IMG/VR virus record: IMGVR_UViG_3300030099_001770
Coordinates: 1-62,459 of that record
Strand: one strand, 5' to 3'
DNA from: a virus
Length of the DNA: 62,459 nucleotides
Shown one piece after another: positions 7,794 to 16,629 of this stretch. The notes beneath the pieces were generated by a model that worked only from the letters and a program-made list of their open reading frames with translations, was not told the origin of the DNA and ran no database searches. The position numbers were made by a program, and so were the translations under genes. Each line of letters begins with the position of its first letter. Positions within the stretch are counted from its first letter, which is position 1.

Positions 7794-8855
7794 TTATAAC
7801 TCCAAGTCACAGGCCTCTAGATAAAGAGCCTTCATAGTATTTTTCAATCGTTTCTTATCTAAGTCTACATCAAGTTCATCAATATACTTTTCTAAAAGTG
7901 TGGTTGTATCTTGAGTATTCTCTGCGATATCATCCGATACATTTTCTGCATCTAGGTCAGAAAAATCTTCTACAATCTTTACTTCATGCGTTTGTTCTTG
8001 TAACAATCTATCAGTAAATCTATCAAACTGATACAAGTCTTTTTTATTGACAACTACAAGTTTTATGAACTTATCTTTATATTGTGATACGTCTACTTTA
8101 TTATAATCCGTAGTTGTGTCATCATAATAAATTTTTTCAAATATCGTGAAGGGATTTATAATCCTTTCTAGACTTTTATCTACCGTATCAAATATATGAA
8201 ATCCTTTTGGACAACCATCATCACTCCATGTCATTTGATATGTAGAACCAAGATAATAAATTTGTCCATCATCTGATTTCTTATGGAAGTGACCAGAGAA
8301 TACAGTATCAAATTTTCTAAATATTTCTTTAGGATGACCAGCTTCAGAGAAGTGTCCTTTATGCATTTCAAAACCATTTATTTCTAAATGACCCATACAA
8401 ATCTCTGCATTTGTATTTTGAATACCTTTTATAGTTGAACCATAATTTTCTGCATTTATCCAAGGACAAAAGAAGATTGGAACATTACCAAAGTTTACTG
8501 TGCAGTTCTCTTCATAAAACTTAATGTTGTCATATTGATTTCCTACAAGCTCTGCAAGAGAGTTTACTTCATTTGTATTCTTGTAATAGGTATCGTGATT
8601 ACCAATAAGAATATGTGTATCAATATTTCTATCTACAAGTGGTTGAATGAATCGTGTGCGAAAATCATTTGCAATTTTATATGAAACAAACTTACGTCTG
8701 TCCATAGTATCACCTAAATGAATGATAGTATCAATACCTTTTTTATCAATTAATGGAAAAAATATCTCTTCCCAAAACTTGTAAAAGTATTCGTTAAACG
8801 GTAGACTATCATTTCTCGCACCAAAGTGAGTATCAGTTATCAGTGCTATCTTCAT
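7794..8855 (-). CDS. 47: Recombination endonuclease subunit gp47 (Mre11/SbcD-like)
   Basis: 353 aa metallophosphoesterase. All metal-binding motifs are present in order: DTHFG (residues 8-12), GDTMDRR, GNHDTYY, the GHLE motif and SGHFHKK. It is the nuclease partner of gp46. The start overlaps the end of gene 55 by 23 nt. Order 55-47-46 is conserved relative to marine T4-like phages, though T4 itself has small genes between 47 and 55. Confidence 0.97.
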   Translation of the reverse strand: MKIALITDTHFGARNDSLPFNEYFYKFWEEIFFPLIDKKGIDTIIHLGDTMDRRKFVSYKIANDFRTRFIQPLVDRNIDTHILIGNHDTYYKNTNEVNSLAELVGNQYDNIKFYEENCTVNFGNVPIFFCPWINAENYGSTIKGIQNTNAEICMGHLEINGFEMHKGHFSEAGHPKEIFRKFDTVFSGHFHKKSDDGQIYYLGSTYQMTWSDDGCPKGFHIFDTVDKSLERIINPFTIFEKIYYDDTTTDYNKVDVSQYKDKFIKLVVVNKKDLYQFDRFTDRLLQEQTHEVKIVEDFSDLDAENVSDDIAENTQDTTTLLEKYIDELDVDLDKKRLKNTMKALYLEACDLEL

Positions 8856-9384
8856 TATAAAATAATTCTAATCCTTTTGGTTTATCTTTCTTTTTCTTAG
8901 GTTTATAAACATCTTCCTCTGGAAGATAGTTTTTCTGTAAATAATCTGTGTAAGGGTTTTGTTGGACTTCTCCATTTTCCTCTTGCATTAAGAACATATC
9001 TACATTCATGTTTTCGATAATTTTGTTTTTTACATGGGCTTGTTTCTTTTCTTTTTGAATACGTCTAAGAAATGCATAGTAGATAATCTGTGTAAAATAT
9101 GCAAAAGGATTATCTGATTTATCTGGATTAAAGTTATGTACATATTGTAGACAATTCTCAATACCATCACTAATCATCTCTTCACGATAAGTATAATTAA
9201 TAAAATTTGGACGATAGGATAGATGATTTGCAATCTTTAGAAAACACTCACCAATATAATTAGTAATCGGAGGCTGAGGTTTACCCTCTTTTTTAGCCTG
9301 TTTACAACGGTCATTCCATTCTACCATCGCTTGTAAAAACTCTTTGTTATTTACATAATGTGGTTTTTTCTTTTTTTCAGTCAC
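8833..9384 (-). CDS. 55: Late-transcription sigma factor gp55
   Basis: 183 aa, the same length as T4 gp55 (185 aa). Landmarks shared with T4 are YVNNKEFLQA near the start, EEMISDGIENCLQYVHNF and NPFAYFTQIIYYAFLRRIQKEKK. The C-terminus carries a hydrophobic-acidic tail (LELFYNED) equivalent to the T4 clamp-binding tail, so it should link host RNA polymerase to gp45 at late promoters. The start codon is GTG, preceded by a strong AAGGAAAAGGTG ribosome site. Confidence 0.95.
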   Translation of the reverse strand: MTEKKKKPHYVNNKEFLQAMVEWNDRCKQAKKEGKPQPPITNYIGECFLKIANHLSYRPNFINYTYREEMISDGIENCLQYVHNFNPDKSDNPFAYFTQIIYYAFLRRIQKEKKQAHVKNKIIENMNVDMFLMQEENGEVQQNPYTDYLQKNYLPEEDVYKPKKKKDKPKGLELFYNEDSTDN

Positions 9385-9413
9385 TTCACCTTTTCCTTGT
9401 TAAAGTTATACAT

Positions 9414-9442
9414 ACAATACCAGAATCCTAAGTTAAAGTCAA
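9414..9442 (-). promoter_or_regulatory. Sigma70-like promoter of gene 55
   Basis: TTGACT (9442-9437), 17 bp, TATTGT (9419-9414) on the minus strand, about 30 bp before the GTG start. A second TTGACT copy overlaps (9447-9442). It fits early or middle expression of the late sigma factor. Confidence 0.75.
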
Positions 9443-9520
9443 GTCAATATTCTTTGATTTTTGACTTGACTCTGACTTGACAAACTGTTATATTCTCTAT
9501 GCTGGGTTTGAAGAAATACT

Positions 9521-9931
9521 TTAATGTATGGTTTTTTTAGTATTGTAATCATCAAAATATTCATCCATCATCTCTTCATCCATTTCTTCTTCTAGTCTTT
9601 TTAACTGTTCTGGAGTTGGTTCTTGTTCTGCAAGGAGAGCATCTTTTCCTTTTTTCATTCGTAAAACACAGAATTCATAAAATTTAGAAATACCTACTGA
9701 AGCTGAAGTAACTGCAACAATATTGTTTTTTATAATTTCACAACTATCATTTTCACCATAACTTACCCAACGAGATAAAGCCATAGATTCCTCTATTCCA
9801 GTTTTTGATACTCTGGGATAACTATTAATTTTTAATGGATTATGTGCAGTAACAACAGTGGTGTCATTTTTTGCACTCAATGTGGTAATAATTTCATCTC
9901 CATTTGTAAGTTTTAAAATTTTAGTATTCAT
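9521..9931 (-). CDS. Conserved small protein, possibly Sm-like barrel
   Basis: 136 aa. The N-terminal half (ILKLTNGDEIITTL ... NPLKIN ... ESMALSRWVSYGE) resembles a short-strand beta barrel of the Sm/SH3 type, and the C-terminal third is very acidic (EEEMDEEMMDEYFDD). I recall similar proteins in marine T4-like phages, with unknown function. It starts directly after the uvsW stop codon. The Sm comparison is an inference from pattern only. A 136-bp gap with the gene 55 promoter follows. Confidence 0.6.
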   Translation of the reverse strand: MNTKILKLTNGDEIITTLSAKNDTTVVTAHNPLKINSYPRVSKTGIEESMALSRWVSYGENDSCEIIKNNIVAVTSASVGISKFYEFCVLRMKKGKDALLAEQEPTPEQLKRLEEEMDEEMMDEYFDDYNTKKTIH

Positions 9932-9933
9932 GT

Positions 9934-11412
9934 TTAACTTTCTATCGGTAAGTTTTTGATTTCATAATCAAACTCTTCTTCATTATAGATATTTATTCGT
10001 TCCATGAAGTGACGAAGTGTAAAGTTTTGTCTTGATTTCCAAGATAAATCATCTGCAATATCTAAAAGGGTAGCTCCAGACTTATTTTGATTTGTTCGCA
10101 ATCCCCTTCCAATAGATTGCAAGACTCTAATTCTACTCTTGGATGGTGATGAGAACACGACATTGTGTAAGTTACGAATATTAATACCAGTAGAGAACGT
10201 ACCATATGACGCAACGATAATCGCATCTTTCTCTTTTTCTGTAATTTCACGAACATCTTCTCTTGTCTTTGTGTCTGTTCCACCCCACACATAAAATACT
10301 TTTCTATCTAGGTCTTTCATCATATCATATAAAACAGAGCCATGTTTTTCTACAAATTGAAATAAAACTAATGTATTACCTTTTAGATGAGTTGTCAAGT
10401 CTACAATAAATTTATTTCTTCTTTCGTCACGAACCAATAAATCTACTTCATCTTGATAGTTTTGGTCTTTCATAAATTTTCTATCTGCATCTGGATATTG
10501 TAATACTATACATTTAATTTTTAACTTTGCAAGCGTTTTTTTATCCATTAAGTCTTTTGTTGATGTTACCTTATTGACAGAGCCAAACAAACCCTCTAAT
10601 ACTAATCTATGTGTTTGCATACCATCAAGTGTTCCAGTAAACCCATGACGATACTGGGTCTGGTGCATTTTGTTCATAATATTTGTAAGTGATTTTGCTT
10701 TGAATAAATGTACTTCATCTCCCAGAATACATCCAAACTGTTCAAAGTATTTTCTAGGCATCTTATACAAAGACTGCCATGTGGAGATAGTTACTTCTTT
10801 TGTAATCTCTCTTGAATGGCCTTGATATATCTTTTGCATCTTTGATTCAACATAACCATAATCAAGAAAGTCGGAGTACATCTGTTCCACAAGAGATGTT
10901 GTAGGAACAAGTATAAGGACTCTGTTAGACTCATACCATCTACTCAGTAAGTATATTATTAACGACTTACCAGAAGCAGTAGGACTAAGAGAAAGGCTCC
11001 GATTGTTTCTGATTGCATGAGTAAATGCGGCCATCTGGTAATCACGAATCTGTAAACTTTTTCCCTTGGACTTAGGTGACACTCTTCTAACAAATCCACC
11101 CAAGACGCTAGTTCTATGTTCTCCTTCATCTTTCACTCCTTCTTTATATTCAATACTTATATCATTACGTTTTGCAAACTCTTCTACATATGGTACAAGA
11201 CCAAAATAAATTTCGCCTGTCATTTGATTGTACAAACGAATTTTTCCATCCCATACACGATTTTTGTAGGTTGGCATAAACCTTGCGCCTGGCACTTCAA
11301 AGGTAAAAAAGTCTACCAGTTCTCTTGCAATATTTGGTTCTGTATCAACCTTTACATATACATCATTTTTCTTTGAAATTATCAAAGTGAACCTTCCATA
11401 AACCTTTTCCAA
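9934..11412 (-). CDS. uvsW: UvsW helicase
   Basis: 492 aa superfamily 2 helicase. The N-terminal segment ends with NRVWDGKIRLYN, typical of UvsW. Motifs follow: Walker A SPTASGKS (about 143-150), a GDEVH Walker B at about 231, the SAT-like GFTGTLDG and motif VI QSIGRGLRTN. UvsW unwinds branched DNA and R-loops, dismantling origins and helping recombination-dependent replication. Its start lies 31 nt inside the end of uvsY, so translation is probably coupled. Confidence 0.95.
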   Translation of the reverse strand: MEKVYGRFTLIISKKNDVYVKVDTEPNIARELVDFFTFEVPGARFMPTYKNRVWDGKIRLYNQMTGEIYFGLVPYVEEFAKRNDISIEYKEGVKDEGEHRTSVLGGFVRRVSPKSKGKSLQIRDYQMAAFTHAIRNNRSLSLSPTASGKSLIIYLLSRWYESNRVLILVPTTSLVEQMYSDFLDYGYVESKMQKIYQGHSREITKEVTISTWQSLYKMPRKYFEQFGCILGDEVHLFKAKSLTNIMNKMHQTQYRHGFTGTLDGMQTHRLVLEGLFGSVNKVTSTKDLMDKKTLAKLKIKCIVLQYPDADRKFMKDQNYQDEVDLLVRDERRNKFIVDLTTHLKGNTLVLFQFVEKHGSVLYDMMKDLDRKVFYVWGGTDTKTREDVREITEKEKDAIIVASYGTFSTGINIRNLHNVVFSSPSKSRIRVLQSIGRGLRTNQNKSGATLLDIADDLSWKSRQNFTLRHFMERINIYNEEEFDYEIKNLPIES

Positions 11413-11810
11413 TCAATCGCATTTTTAATTTGAAATCCACGATTGTTCATCATCTTGCAAACACTTTCTGCATAGTCACACATTGCGTTGTGATAATCTA
11501 CTTTGTGTTTAGCTTGTATTAAGTCCTCATCACTTTCAAGGTAGGTAGGAATATCTTGTTTGAGAACTTTTAGGTCAAATGGTTTTTCTTGATAAACCTT
11601 TGGGTCTGATTTACCAGAGTAGTATTCCCATTTATGTCTTAGAAGTTTTTTATATTCTGCTTCTGCTTGTTTTGATAACAAGTTCCAACGAGTAAAGATT
11701 TTTAGATATTTACCATAAAGTTCTGGAGTTTTAAGTGATTCAATATCCAGTTGTTCTTTATCTATCTTGAGGTCTTTTTCTGCCTCTTTTTGTAATTGTT
11801 CCAAATCCAT
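11382..11810 (-). CDS. uvsY: UvsY recombination mediator
   Basis: 142 aa, close to T4 UvsY (137 aa). Shared features are MDLEQLQKEAEKDLKID at the start, the central KKLLRHKWEYYSGKSDP and the C-terminal MMNNRGFQIKNAIDWKRF. UvsY loads UvsX recombinase on gp32-coated single strands. It stands upstream of uvsW. The leader before it can fold into a long closed stem (see 11835-11918). Confidence 0.92.
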   Translation of the reverse strand: MDLEQLQKEAEKDLKIDKEQLDIESLKTPELYGKYLKIFTRWNLLSKQAEAEYKKLLRHKWEYYSGKSDPKVYQEKPFDLKVLKQDIPTYLESDEDLIQAKHKVDYHNAMCDYAESVCKMMNNRGFQIKNAIDWKRFMEGSL

Positions 11811-11834
11811 ATTATATTATCCTCAATTCAAAAC

Positions 11835-11918
11835 GGTGGTGGATTGTCTAGCTTTTTCTATATTTAATGAAAACTCGTTTCAATATAAAAAACTGTTGTT
11901 CAAGATATATCCACCACC
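11835..11918 (-). promoter_or_regulatory. Closed stem-loop in the uvsY leader
   Basis: ggtggtgga (11835-11843) and tccaccacc (11910-11918) are perfect inverted repeats 66 nt apart. On the minus strand a TATAAT (11928-11923) would start RNA close to the first arm. The second arm ends about 25 nt before the uvsY ATG. The stem may stabilise or regulate uvsY-uvsW mRNA. Confidence 0.5.
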
Positions 11919-11923
11919 TTGTA

Positions 11924-12514
11924 TTATATAGTAAACATTTCATACAACTTATATGTAAAAGTTGCAGTTGCAGTTAAATAAGTTACGTCACCCTCTTGTT
12001 GATTAAATGCAAGTCCACTTAATGCAACTGGATATAAATCAGAAAATCTTACCTCAACCACTGGATTATTTTTACTAGTCATAATCGTAAGTGTTGCATC
12101 ACCAAACATAGCTTGATTACCAGTTGCAGTGCCTGGGTTTGTAGCTTCACCCTTTACTGAACTATCGGTTGGAAATGAAGTTGCCTCATCTTTTCTAAAT
12201 GATTCAAACTGTGTTCTTGCTTTTGGAAAACCTATACCTACTAACCATTGATGAAGTTCTCTATAGTTTTCTAACCTTTCATCTACAAGAAAAGTAATTT
12301 CTAAATTGTCAAATGTAAGGTCATCACCCATGACTGGAATTTGTTTGAAGGGAGTTGGAAGAATAGATTCACCAAGGTTGATGCCAGGCAGATTTGCAGC
12401 TGTAGTAAAATACTCAACTTTGGGTAGTTTATTAATACTGAACTTAAACTTGGTTGGGTCTGCATAATCCAGTTCAGTAGGTTGTCTTGCAAGTGCGTTG
12501 ATAGTAGTAGCCAT
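11924..12514 (-). CDS. Tail tube-like protein (gp19/gp54 type)
   Basis: 196 aa. The segment FKFSINKLPKVEYFTTAANLPG followed by PFKQIPVMGDDLTFDNLEITFLVDE resembles the T4 gp19-type tube fold, like gp19 elsewhere in this window (FRVTFNTPG ... AAALPGQTIGEIAIPFRG). In T4, gp54 is a second gp19-like protein that initiates the tube on the baseplate, but it is larger. So tube-initiator or tail-terminator-like roles are both possible. It is a short late unit: ACTAAATA box upstream, after the gene 23 terminator. Confidence 0.7.
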   Translation of the reverse strand: MATTINALARQPTELDYADPTKFKFSINKLPKVEYFTTAANLPGINLGESILPTPFKQIPVMGDDLTFDNLEITFLVDERLENYRELHQWLVGIGFPKARTQFESFRKDEATSFPTDSSVKGEATNPGTATGNQAMFGDATLTIMTSKNNPVVEVRFSDLYPVALSGLAFNQQEGDVTYLTATATFTYKLYEMFTI

Positions 12515-12530
12515 GTTTATCTCCTACTAT

Positions 12531-12538
12531 TATTTAGT
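12531..12538 (-). promoter_or_regulatory. Late-type promoter box (ACTAAATA), tube-like gene
   Basis: ACTAAATA on the minus strand, 17 bp before the start of the tube-like gene and just after the gene 23 terminator. Same 8-mer as before genes 18, 20 and 22. Confidence 0.55.
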
Positions 12539-12546
12539 ATGCACAT

Positions 12547-12574
12547 AAAAAAAGGGGGAGTAAAAACCCCCCCT
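12547..12574 (-). terminator. Rho-independent terminator of gene 23
   Basis: On the minus strand a run of G, an 8-nt loop, CCCCC and seven T. It lies about 30 nt after the gene 23 stop codon and closes the head gene operon. Confidence 0.9.
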
Positions 12575-12602
12575 AAGTTCCGATTTAAGTCGTTTCTTAT
12601 TA

Positions 12603-13934
12603 TTACATAAGGTTTGCGACTTGTACTCGTCTGTAGTATGTGTTGTCATTTGCATTAGCAGTAATGTCTGTTGCATCCCCAGTTGCGAATGGGTTTTGAG
12701 CAACACCGTAACGAGTTTTGAAACCGATTTTCGGTTGGAAAGTATTCTCACCAACTGCACGAACCATCTGTAGTGGTACATATGGGCAGTAGAAGATACC
12801 AGCGTCATATGGTGAAGTTCCCTTATAACCAACAACATAGTACTGTTTAGCAGCGTTGTTAGCAGCATATGGGTCAATATACACTTTGTATCTACCGTTA
12901 AGAACACCAGCGAAAGTGTTTCCAGTATCGTCAACTTGTAAGTTGTTGTTAAGAGCAGGAGCGTAATCTAATACACCAGCCATTTGCAATGCAGAAGCAA
13001 CGTCTGAAGAAGTGATAATCATGTTACCTTTTCCTCTTCTTGTCTCTTGTGCAATTACGTTAGCATCTCTTTCGATTTGGAACATAAGTCCTTTGAACTT
13101 CTCAACTGACCATCTACCGTTTGAGTCTGTATCTAAGTCAAAGATACCAGCAGTAGTTGTATTTACAGAAGCACCTTTCTTAGCAGAGATATAGATTGTT
13201 CTAATCACTTCTCTGTTAATTTCAGCAAGGATTTCTGAAGACAGAATGTTTGACAATTCTGTTTCTGCATCAAGACCGTGAATTGCTTTTAAGTCTTGTG
13301 CGAGTTCCATAGTGTATTCTGCTTTAAGTGCTCTTGACTTTGCAGTCACAGTTGACTTCTCGATTGAGAACGCCATTTCTGCGAATGAGTTTGCAGCTGC
13401 ATCACCTAATGCCTCACCTTCAGCAGTAGTCATACCACCACCAGTAGTTGAACCGTAGTCTGCACCACCAGTTAAGTATGTGCCTGGAGATGCGTCATTT
13501 AAGACAGCAGGGTTAGAACCAGTCATTGCAGTTGAGTTCAAGTCTCCAGCAGCATCATCATTTGAGAAACCAGCATCTGGTTCGTTGAACAATGCCTCTG
13601 TTCCACCTTGAGTTGAGAATCTTGACTTCATTGCGAAGATAAGACCAGTTGGGCCAGTCATTGGTTGCACTGAACATACGTCATACGCAATCAAATTAGG
13701 CATAGCACGTCTTACTAGCGAAATCAAAATTGGGTCGTAGTTATTGATACCACTTCCAGTAGAGTTAGTAGGTGCGGCTTCCGATAGGAAAGCTGCATCT
13801 TCTTTCATAGCTTTTTCTTGGTTTTCCAAGATGATTGAAGTAACGGCTTTTCTGTAGTTATCCTTAATCTCAGGCAAATCTGGATGATTGAGGACTGGCT
13901 GCCACTTCTCTTGTAAGTTTTCTGAATTATACAT
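12603..13934 (-). CDS. 23: Major capsid protein gp23
   Basis: 443 aa. The N-terminal region to residue 52 is the propeptide; FLSE-AAPTN fits the prohead protease site (I/L-x-E before the cut). After it comes the very conserved NNYDPILISLVRRAMPNLIAYD and PMTGPTGLIFAM of T4-like capsid proteins. The C-terminus has the YYRRVQVANLM-type ending. It has a GATAAATA late box, an AAAGGGG ribosome site and a strong terminator. Confidence 0.98.
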   Translation of the reverse strand: MYNSENLQEKWQPVLNHPDLPEIKDNYRKAVTSIILENQEKAMKEDAAFLSEAAPTNSTGSGINNYDPILISLVRRAMPNLIAYDVCSVQPMTGPTGLIFAMKSRFSTQGGTEALFNEPDAGFSNDDAAGDLNSTAMTGSNPAVLNDASPGTYLTGGADYGSTTGGGMTTAEGEALGDAAANSFAEMAFSIEKSTVTAKSRALKAEYTMELAQDLKAIHGLDAETELSNILSSEILAEINREVIRTIYISAKKGASVNTTTAGIFDLDTDSNGRWSVEKFKGLMFQIERDANVIAQETRRGKGNMIITSSDVASALQMAGVLDYAPALNNNLQVDDTGNTFAGVLNGRYKVYIDPYAANNAAKQYYVVGYKGTSPYDAGIFYCPYVPLQMVRAVGENTFQPKIGFKTRYGVAQNPFATGDATDITANANDNTYYRRVQVANLM

Positions 13935-13963
13935 TTGTTAATCCCCTTTAACTATATTAGTAT

Positions 13964-13971
13964 TATTTATC
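13964..13971 (-). promoter_or_regulatory. Late-type promoter box (GATAAATA), gene 23
   Basis: GATAAATA on the minus strand, 30 bp upstream of the gene 23 start in the gap after gene 22. It differs from the T4 consensus at one base. Confidence 0.65.
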
Positions 13972-13976
13972 ATAAT

Positions 13977-15287
13977 TTAATTCTTGACATCTTTAAAAGG
14001 TTGTGCATTTACATCATTCATGTAAGGTGCAGTCCTTTTAATTGCACTAGTATACGCAGCCATAGCGTCACTTATGTCAATCTCTTGAGTCTCCACTCCA
14101 CTCTCTTCAGTGAGTTGGGATGGAGTTGACTTAGGGAAGTAATTTTCCTTAAGCGTGTTAAGTTTTTCCTCAAAGGATTCCTTATCGGTGAACTCAACAT
14201 CTTCAACCAAACTAGCAAATTTCTCTGTTTGAGTCTCTGCAAGGTCAGATGAAACTTCTTTGATAACAGCTTCACGCACAAGTGAATCTTCAGACTGTTT
14301 CTTTTCAGTAAGTTTACCCATAGTTTCGTTTAACTTACCTTCAAGTTCTTCAATCTTTTGTGCTTGTGATTCTAGAATATCATATTTTTCGTCTGGAACA
14401 TCAATGTAATGTTCTTCAAACAATGCTTTTAGACCAGTAATAAAGTCTTCTGCAATCTCACCTTTGAGTCCTCTTTCAATTGCAAGTTCATTTTCTTTCA
14501 TCCACTCTTGAACAACATAGTCAAGGTAACCGTCTACCTTTTCTGCGAGTTCAGTTTTGAATGCTTCATGTTCTTCTGCAATCTCTTGAGTTTTCTCAAG
14601 TTCGATTCTTTCGACTTCTGGACGAATTTTTGATTTAACGGCAGCTTCAAAGATAGTAGATGCTTTTTGTTTGAACTCTTCAGAAAGGTCTTCACCTTCT
14701 ACGAGTGCATCAACATCTTCTTTGACTGAAATAGATGCAAGTCTCTTTTCAATCGCCTCTTTGGCTTTTGCAAGACCTTCTAATTCTACTTCCTCGTCTG
14801 TCATTGCCTCTTTATTCATGTAAGAAGCAGCAAGTTGTTTTGCATCTTCAGCTGACATTTTCATCATCTCTTTCTGCATCATTTCCATTGCTTCTTTTTT
14901 AGATTTGGGCATATGAGCCATTTCGTCTTTATGACCCATCTCTTTTAATTTTTTACCTTCAGTGACAACTTCATCTTCTTCAGATTCAATTTCCACCTCT
15001 TCTTTGTGAGCCATAGCCTTTAACGGTTTCTGGTCACCTTTTTCAGCACTTGGAGTAGAAGCATCTTTTTTGACTTTTTTAGCAGCATCGGCTTTCTTTT
15101 CGTCACCCTTAACTACTGGAGCACCTAAATCCTCAGCATCCTCATCCTCTGAATCCATTTTTTTCATTGGTTCAGCGGCCACTGCACCTTTACCAGCAGC
15201 GGAAGAATCCTTTTTCATTTCGGCCTCATTCAAGTCAGCAAGAACTTCTTGTTCAAGTTCTTCTATTGTCTTATCAATTTCTGACAT
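13977..15287 (-). CDS. 22: Prohead core scaffold protein gp22
   Basis: 436 aa, strongly charged and rich in Glu, Lys and Ala with predicted coiled-coil. It holds acidic blocks (SEDEDAEDLG, EEVEIESEEDE) and Met/Lys-rich helices (KKEAMEMMQKEMMKM). Position between genes 21 and 23 matches T4. T4 gp22 is the main core protein that shapes the prohead and is then cut up by gp21. It is longer than T4 gp22 (269 aa), mainly from the charged N-terminal part. An ACTAAATA box precedes it. Confidence 0.88.
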   Translation of the reverse strand: MSEIDKTIEELEQEVLADLNEAEMKKDSSAAGKGAVAAEPMKKMDSEDEDAEDLGAPVVKGDEKKADAAKKVKKDASTPSAEKGDQKPLKAMAHKEEVEIESEEDEVVTEGKKLKEMGHKDEMAHMPKSKKEAMEMMQKEMMKMSAEDAKQLAASYMNKEAMTDEEVELEGLAKAKEAIEKRLASISVKEDVDALVEGEDLSEEFKQKASTIFEAAVKSKIRPEVERIELEKTQEIAEEHEAFKTELAEKVDGYLDYVVQEWMKENELAIERGLKGEIAEDFITGLKALFEEHYIDVPDEKYDILESQAQKIEELEGKLNETMGKLTEKKQSEDSLVREAVIKEVSSDLAETQTEKFASLVEDVEFTDKESFEEKLNTLKENYFPKSTPSQLTEESGVETQEIDISDAMAAYTSAIKRTAPYMNDVNAQPFKDVKN

Positions 15288-15328
15288 TTGAGTCTCCTTA
15301 TTAATATATTAATAATCCTCTTACACTA

Positions 15329-15336
15329 TATTTAGT
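15329..15336 (-). promoter_or_regulatory. Late-type promoter box (ACTAAATA), gene 22
   Basis: ACTAAATA on the minus strand, in the 51-bp gap after the gene 21 stop, 42 bp before gene 22. Confidence 0.5.
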
Positions 15337-15338
15337 AA

Positions 15339-15989
15339 TTATAAATTCTTGAGGAATTTTGCGAAAGCGAGTGCTTGGTAATTCGCTTTTCTAGAACGCA
15401 CATTACGTTCCATTTCATCCTTGATTTTTGCAACTTCTTGTTCTTGTAACAATCCATTGTTCCAAACCCACTCTTTTCCTTCCATAATACCTTCTACGAA
15501 AGCATTTGGAGCGGAAGGGTCTGCAACAATATCAGCTGCAGTCGCAAGGTAGAAATCATCATTGACATAGTTTGCACCATTCTTTTTGGTCAAACTACCC
15601 ATGCCCCTTGAGGACACTGCGAGTTTACCACCATCATCCATAATATTTTTTACAATTTCTCCCATTGGTGTTCCCATAACTTTAGCTTCACCAATGAAGT
15701 TCTTCCCATCTGGTTTTAAACTTGTTACCATATGGGATACTTTATCTAAGTTTACTGTCGGGCCGTCTGGGTGTCCTAATTCACCATATGCACGATTTTG
15801 TTCAATAAACTCTTTGTTATATCTTTCTACTTCTTTTTCTAATACTTCCATAGGATAGACACGACCATTACGGTTTTTGATTTCGGCTTGCATGAATACA
15901 CCTTTTAATTTAAAGGCTTTCTTACCGTCCTCTTTTTCCTCCGTAATATATTCTACATCATCACTAAAATGTTCTGATATTAATTTCAT
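15339..15989 (-). CDS. 21: Prohead protease gp21
   Basis: 216 aa, like T4 gp21 (212 aa). The T4-type serine protease motifs are visible: GELGHP with His73, and VSSRGMGSL with the Ser126/127 pair. An NGRVYP segment precedes them. The enzyme cuts scaffold and capsid proteins during head maturation. Genes 21, 22 and 23 are adjacent, as in T4. Confidence 0.96.
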   Translation of the reverse strand: MKLISEHFSDDVEYITEEKEDGKKAFKLKGVFMQAEIKNRNGRVYPMEVLEKEVERYNKEFIEQNRAYGELGHPDGPTVNLDKVSHMVTSLKPDGKNFIGEAKVMGTPMGEIVKNIMDDGGKLAVSSRGMGSLTKKNGANYVNDDFYLATAADIVADPSAPNAFVEGIMEGKEWVWNNGLLQEQEVAKIKDEMERNVRSRKANYQALAFAKFLKNL

Positions 15990-16000
15990 ATTCTCACTCC

Positions 16001-16384
16001 CTATGCAAGATTATTATATCCAGAAACTTTTCTAAGTTTTAACCAGATAGTTCCTACGGATGCACTTCCGTTTGTTAATAATATATCACCAGTTACACCA
16101 GAACTTGCTGGATTTGGAATAGAAGGCATAGACTGAGCGCCAGTGTTATACGCACCATTTCCGTTTAGTGATAATGCAACATCATTAGAACTTGCATCAA
16201 ATAAAATATTTGTTTGTGAACCAGTAGTCCATTGACAAGCAACAATACTTAATCTTGGATTTGAAGCCGCACCCTCAAGGTTAGATGCGTCAACAATACT
16301 GGCATTAGTATTTGTTCCAGTTGTTGTTACCTTAACAACTGTTTCAAAATCTTTATCCGAAAGGATAACTGCATCTACTGCCAT
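16001..16384 (-). CDS. Small beta-rich protein between genes 68-like and 21
   Basis: 127 aa, rich in Ser, Thr, Asn and Gly with short strands (VVKVTTTGTNTNASI ... SVGTIWLKLRKVSGY). It has no signal peptide or membrane segment. Its place among head genes suggests a virion role such as a head decoration or joining protein, but this is inferred. I do not recognise the family. The start overlaps the end of the upstream gene by 10 nt. Confidence 0.6.
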   Translation of the reverse strand: MAVDAVILSDKDFETVVKVTTTGTNTNASIVDASNLEGAASNPRLSIVACQWTTGSQTNILFDASSNDVALSLNGNGAYNTGAQSMPSIPNPASSGVTGDILLTNGSASVGTIWLKLRKVSGYNNLA

Positions 16385-16629
16385 TGATATTCTCCTAACA
16401 TTTCTCGTTCAAAATACTTCATAAGTTCGTTTTCACGCACTTTGAACTTACGAGCGGCATCTTTTATAGTTTTCTCAAAACTATTTAGGAAATCTGAAGG
16501 TTTCGCATCCATAATACCAAATATATAGTCTACCGCTTTACGCATAGCAGGCGATAGTTTTTTATACTCTTTGGTTTTCTTATGCTCATCCTTTTCAGGC
16601 AGAGCTATCTGGTTGAACCTCTTCTTCAT
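16375..16629 (-). CDS. Small basic protein in gene 68 position
   Basis: 84 aa, helical and charged (ALPEKDEHKKTKEYKKLSPAMRKAVDYIF). Gene order 20-67-this-21 equals T4 20-67-68-21, so it is a candidate prohead core protein gp68, shorter than T4 gp68 (141 aa). Sequence similarity to T4 gp68 is not evident to me. The start overlaps the end of gene 67 by 35 nt and has a GAGGTGG ribosome site. Confidence 0.6.
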   Translation of the reverse strand: MKKRFNQIALPEKDEHKKTKEYKKLSPAMRKAVDYIFGIMDAKPSDFLNSFEKTIKDAARKFKVRENELMKYFEREMLGEYQWQ

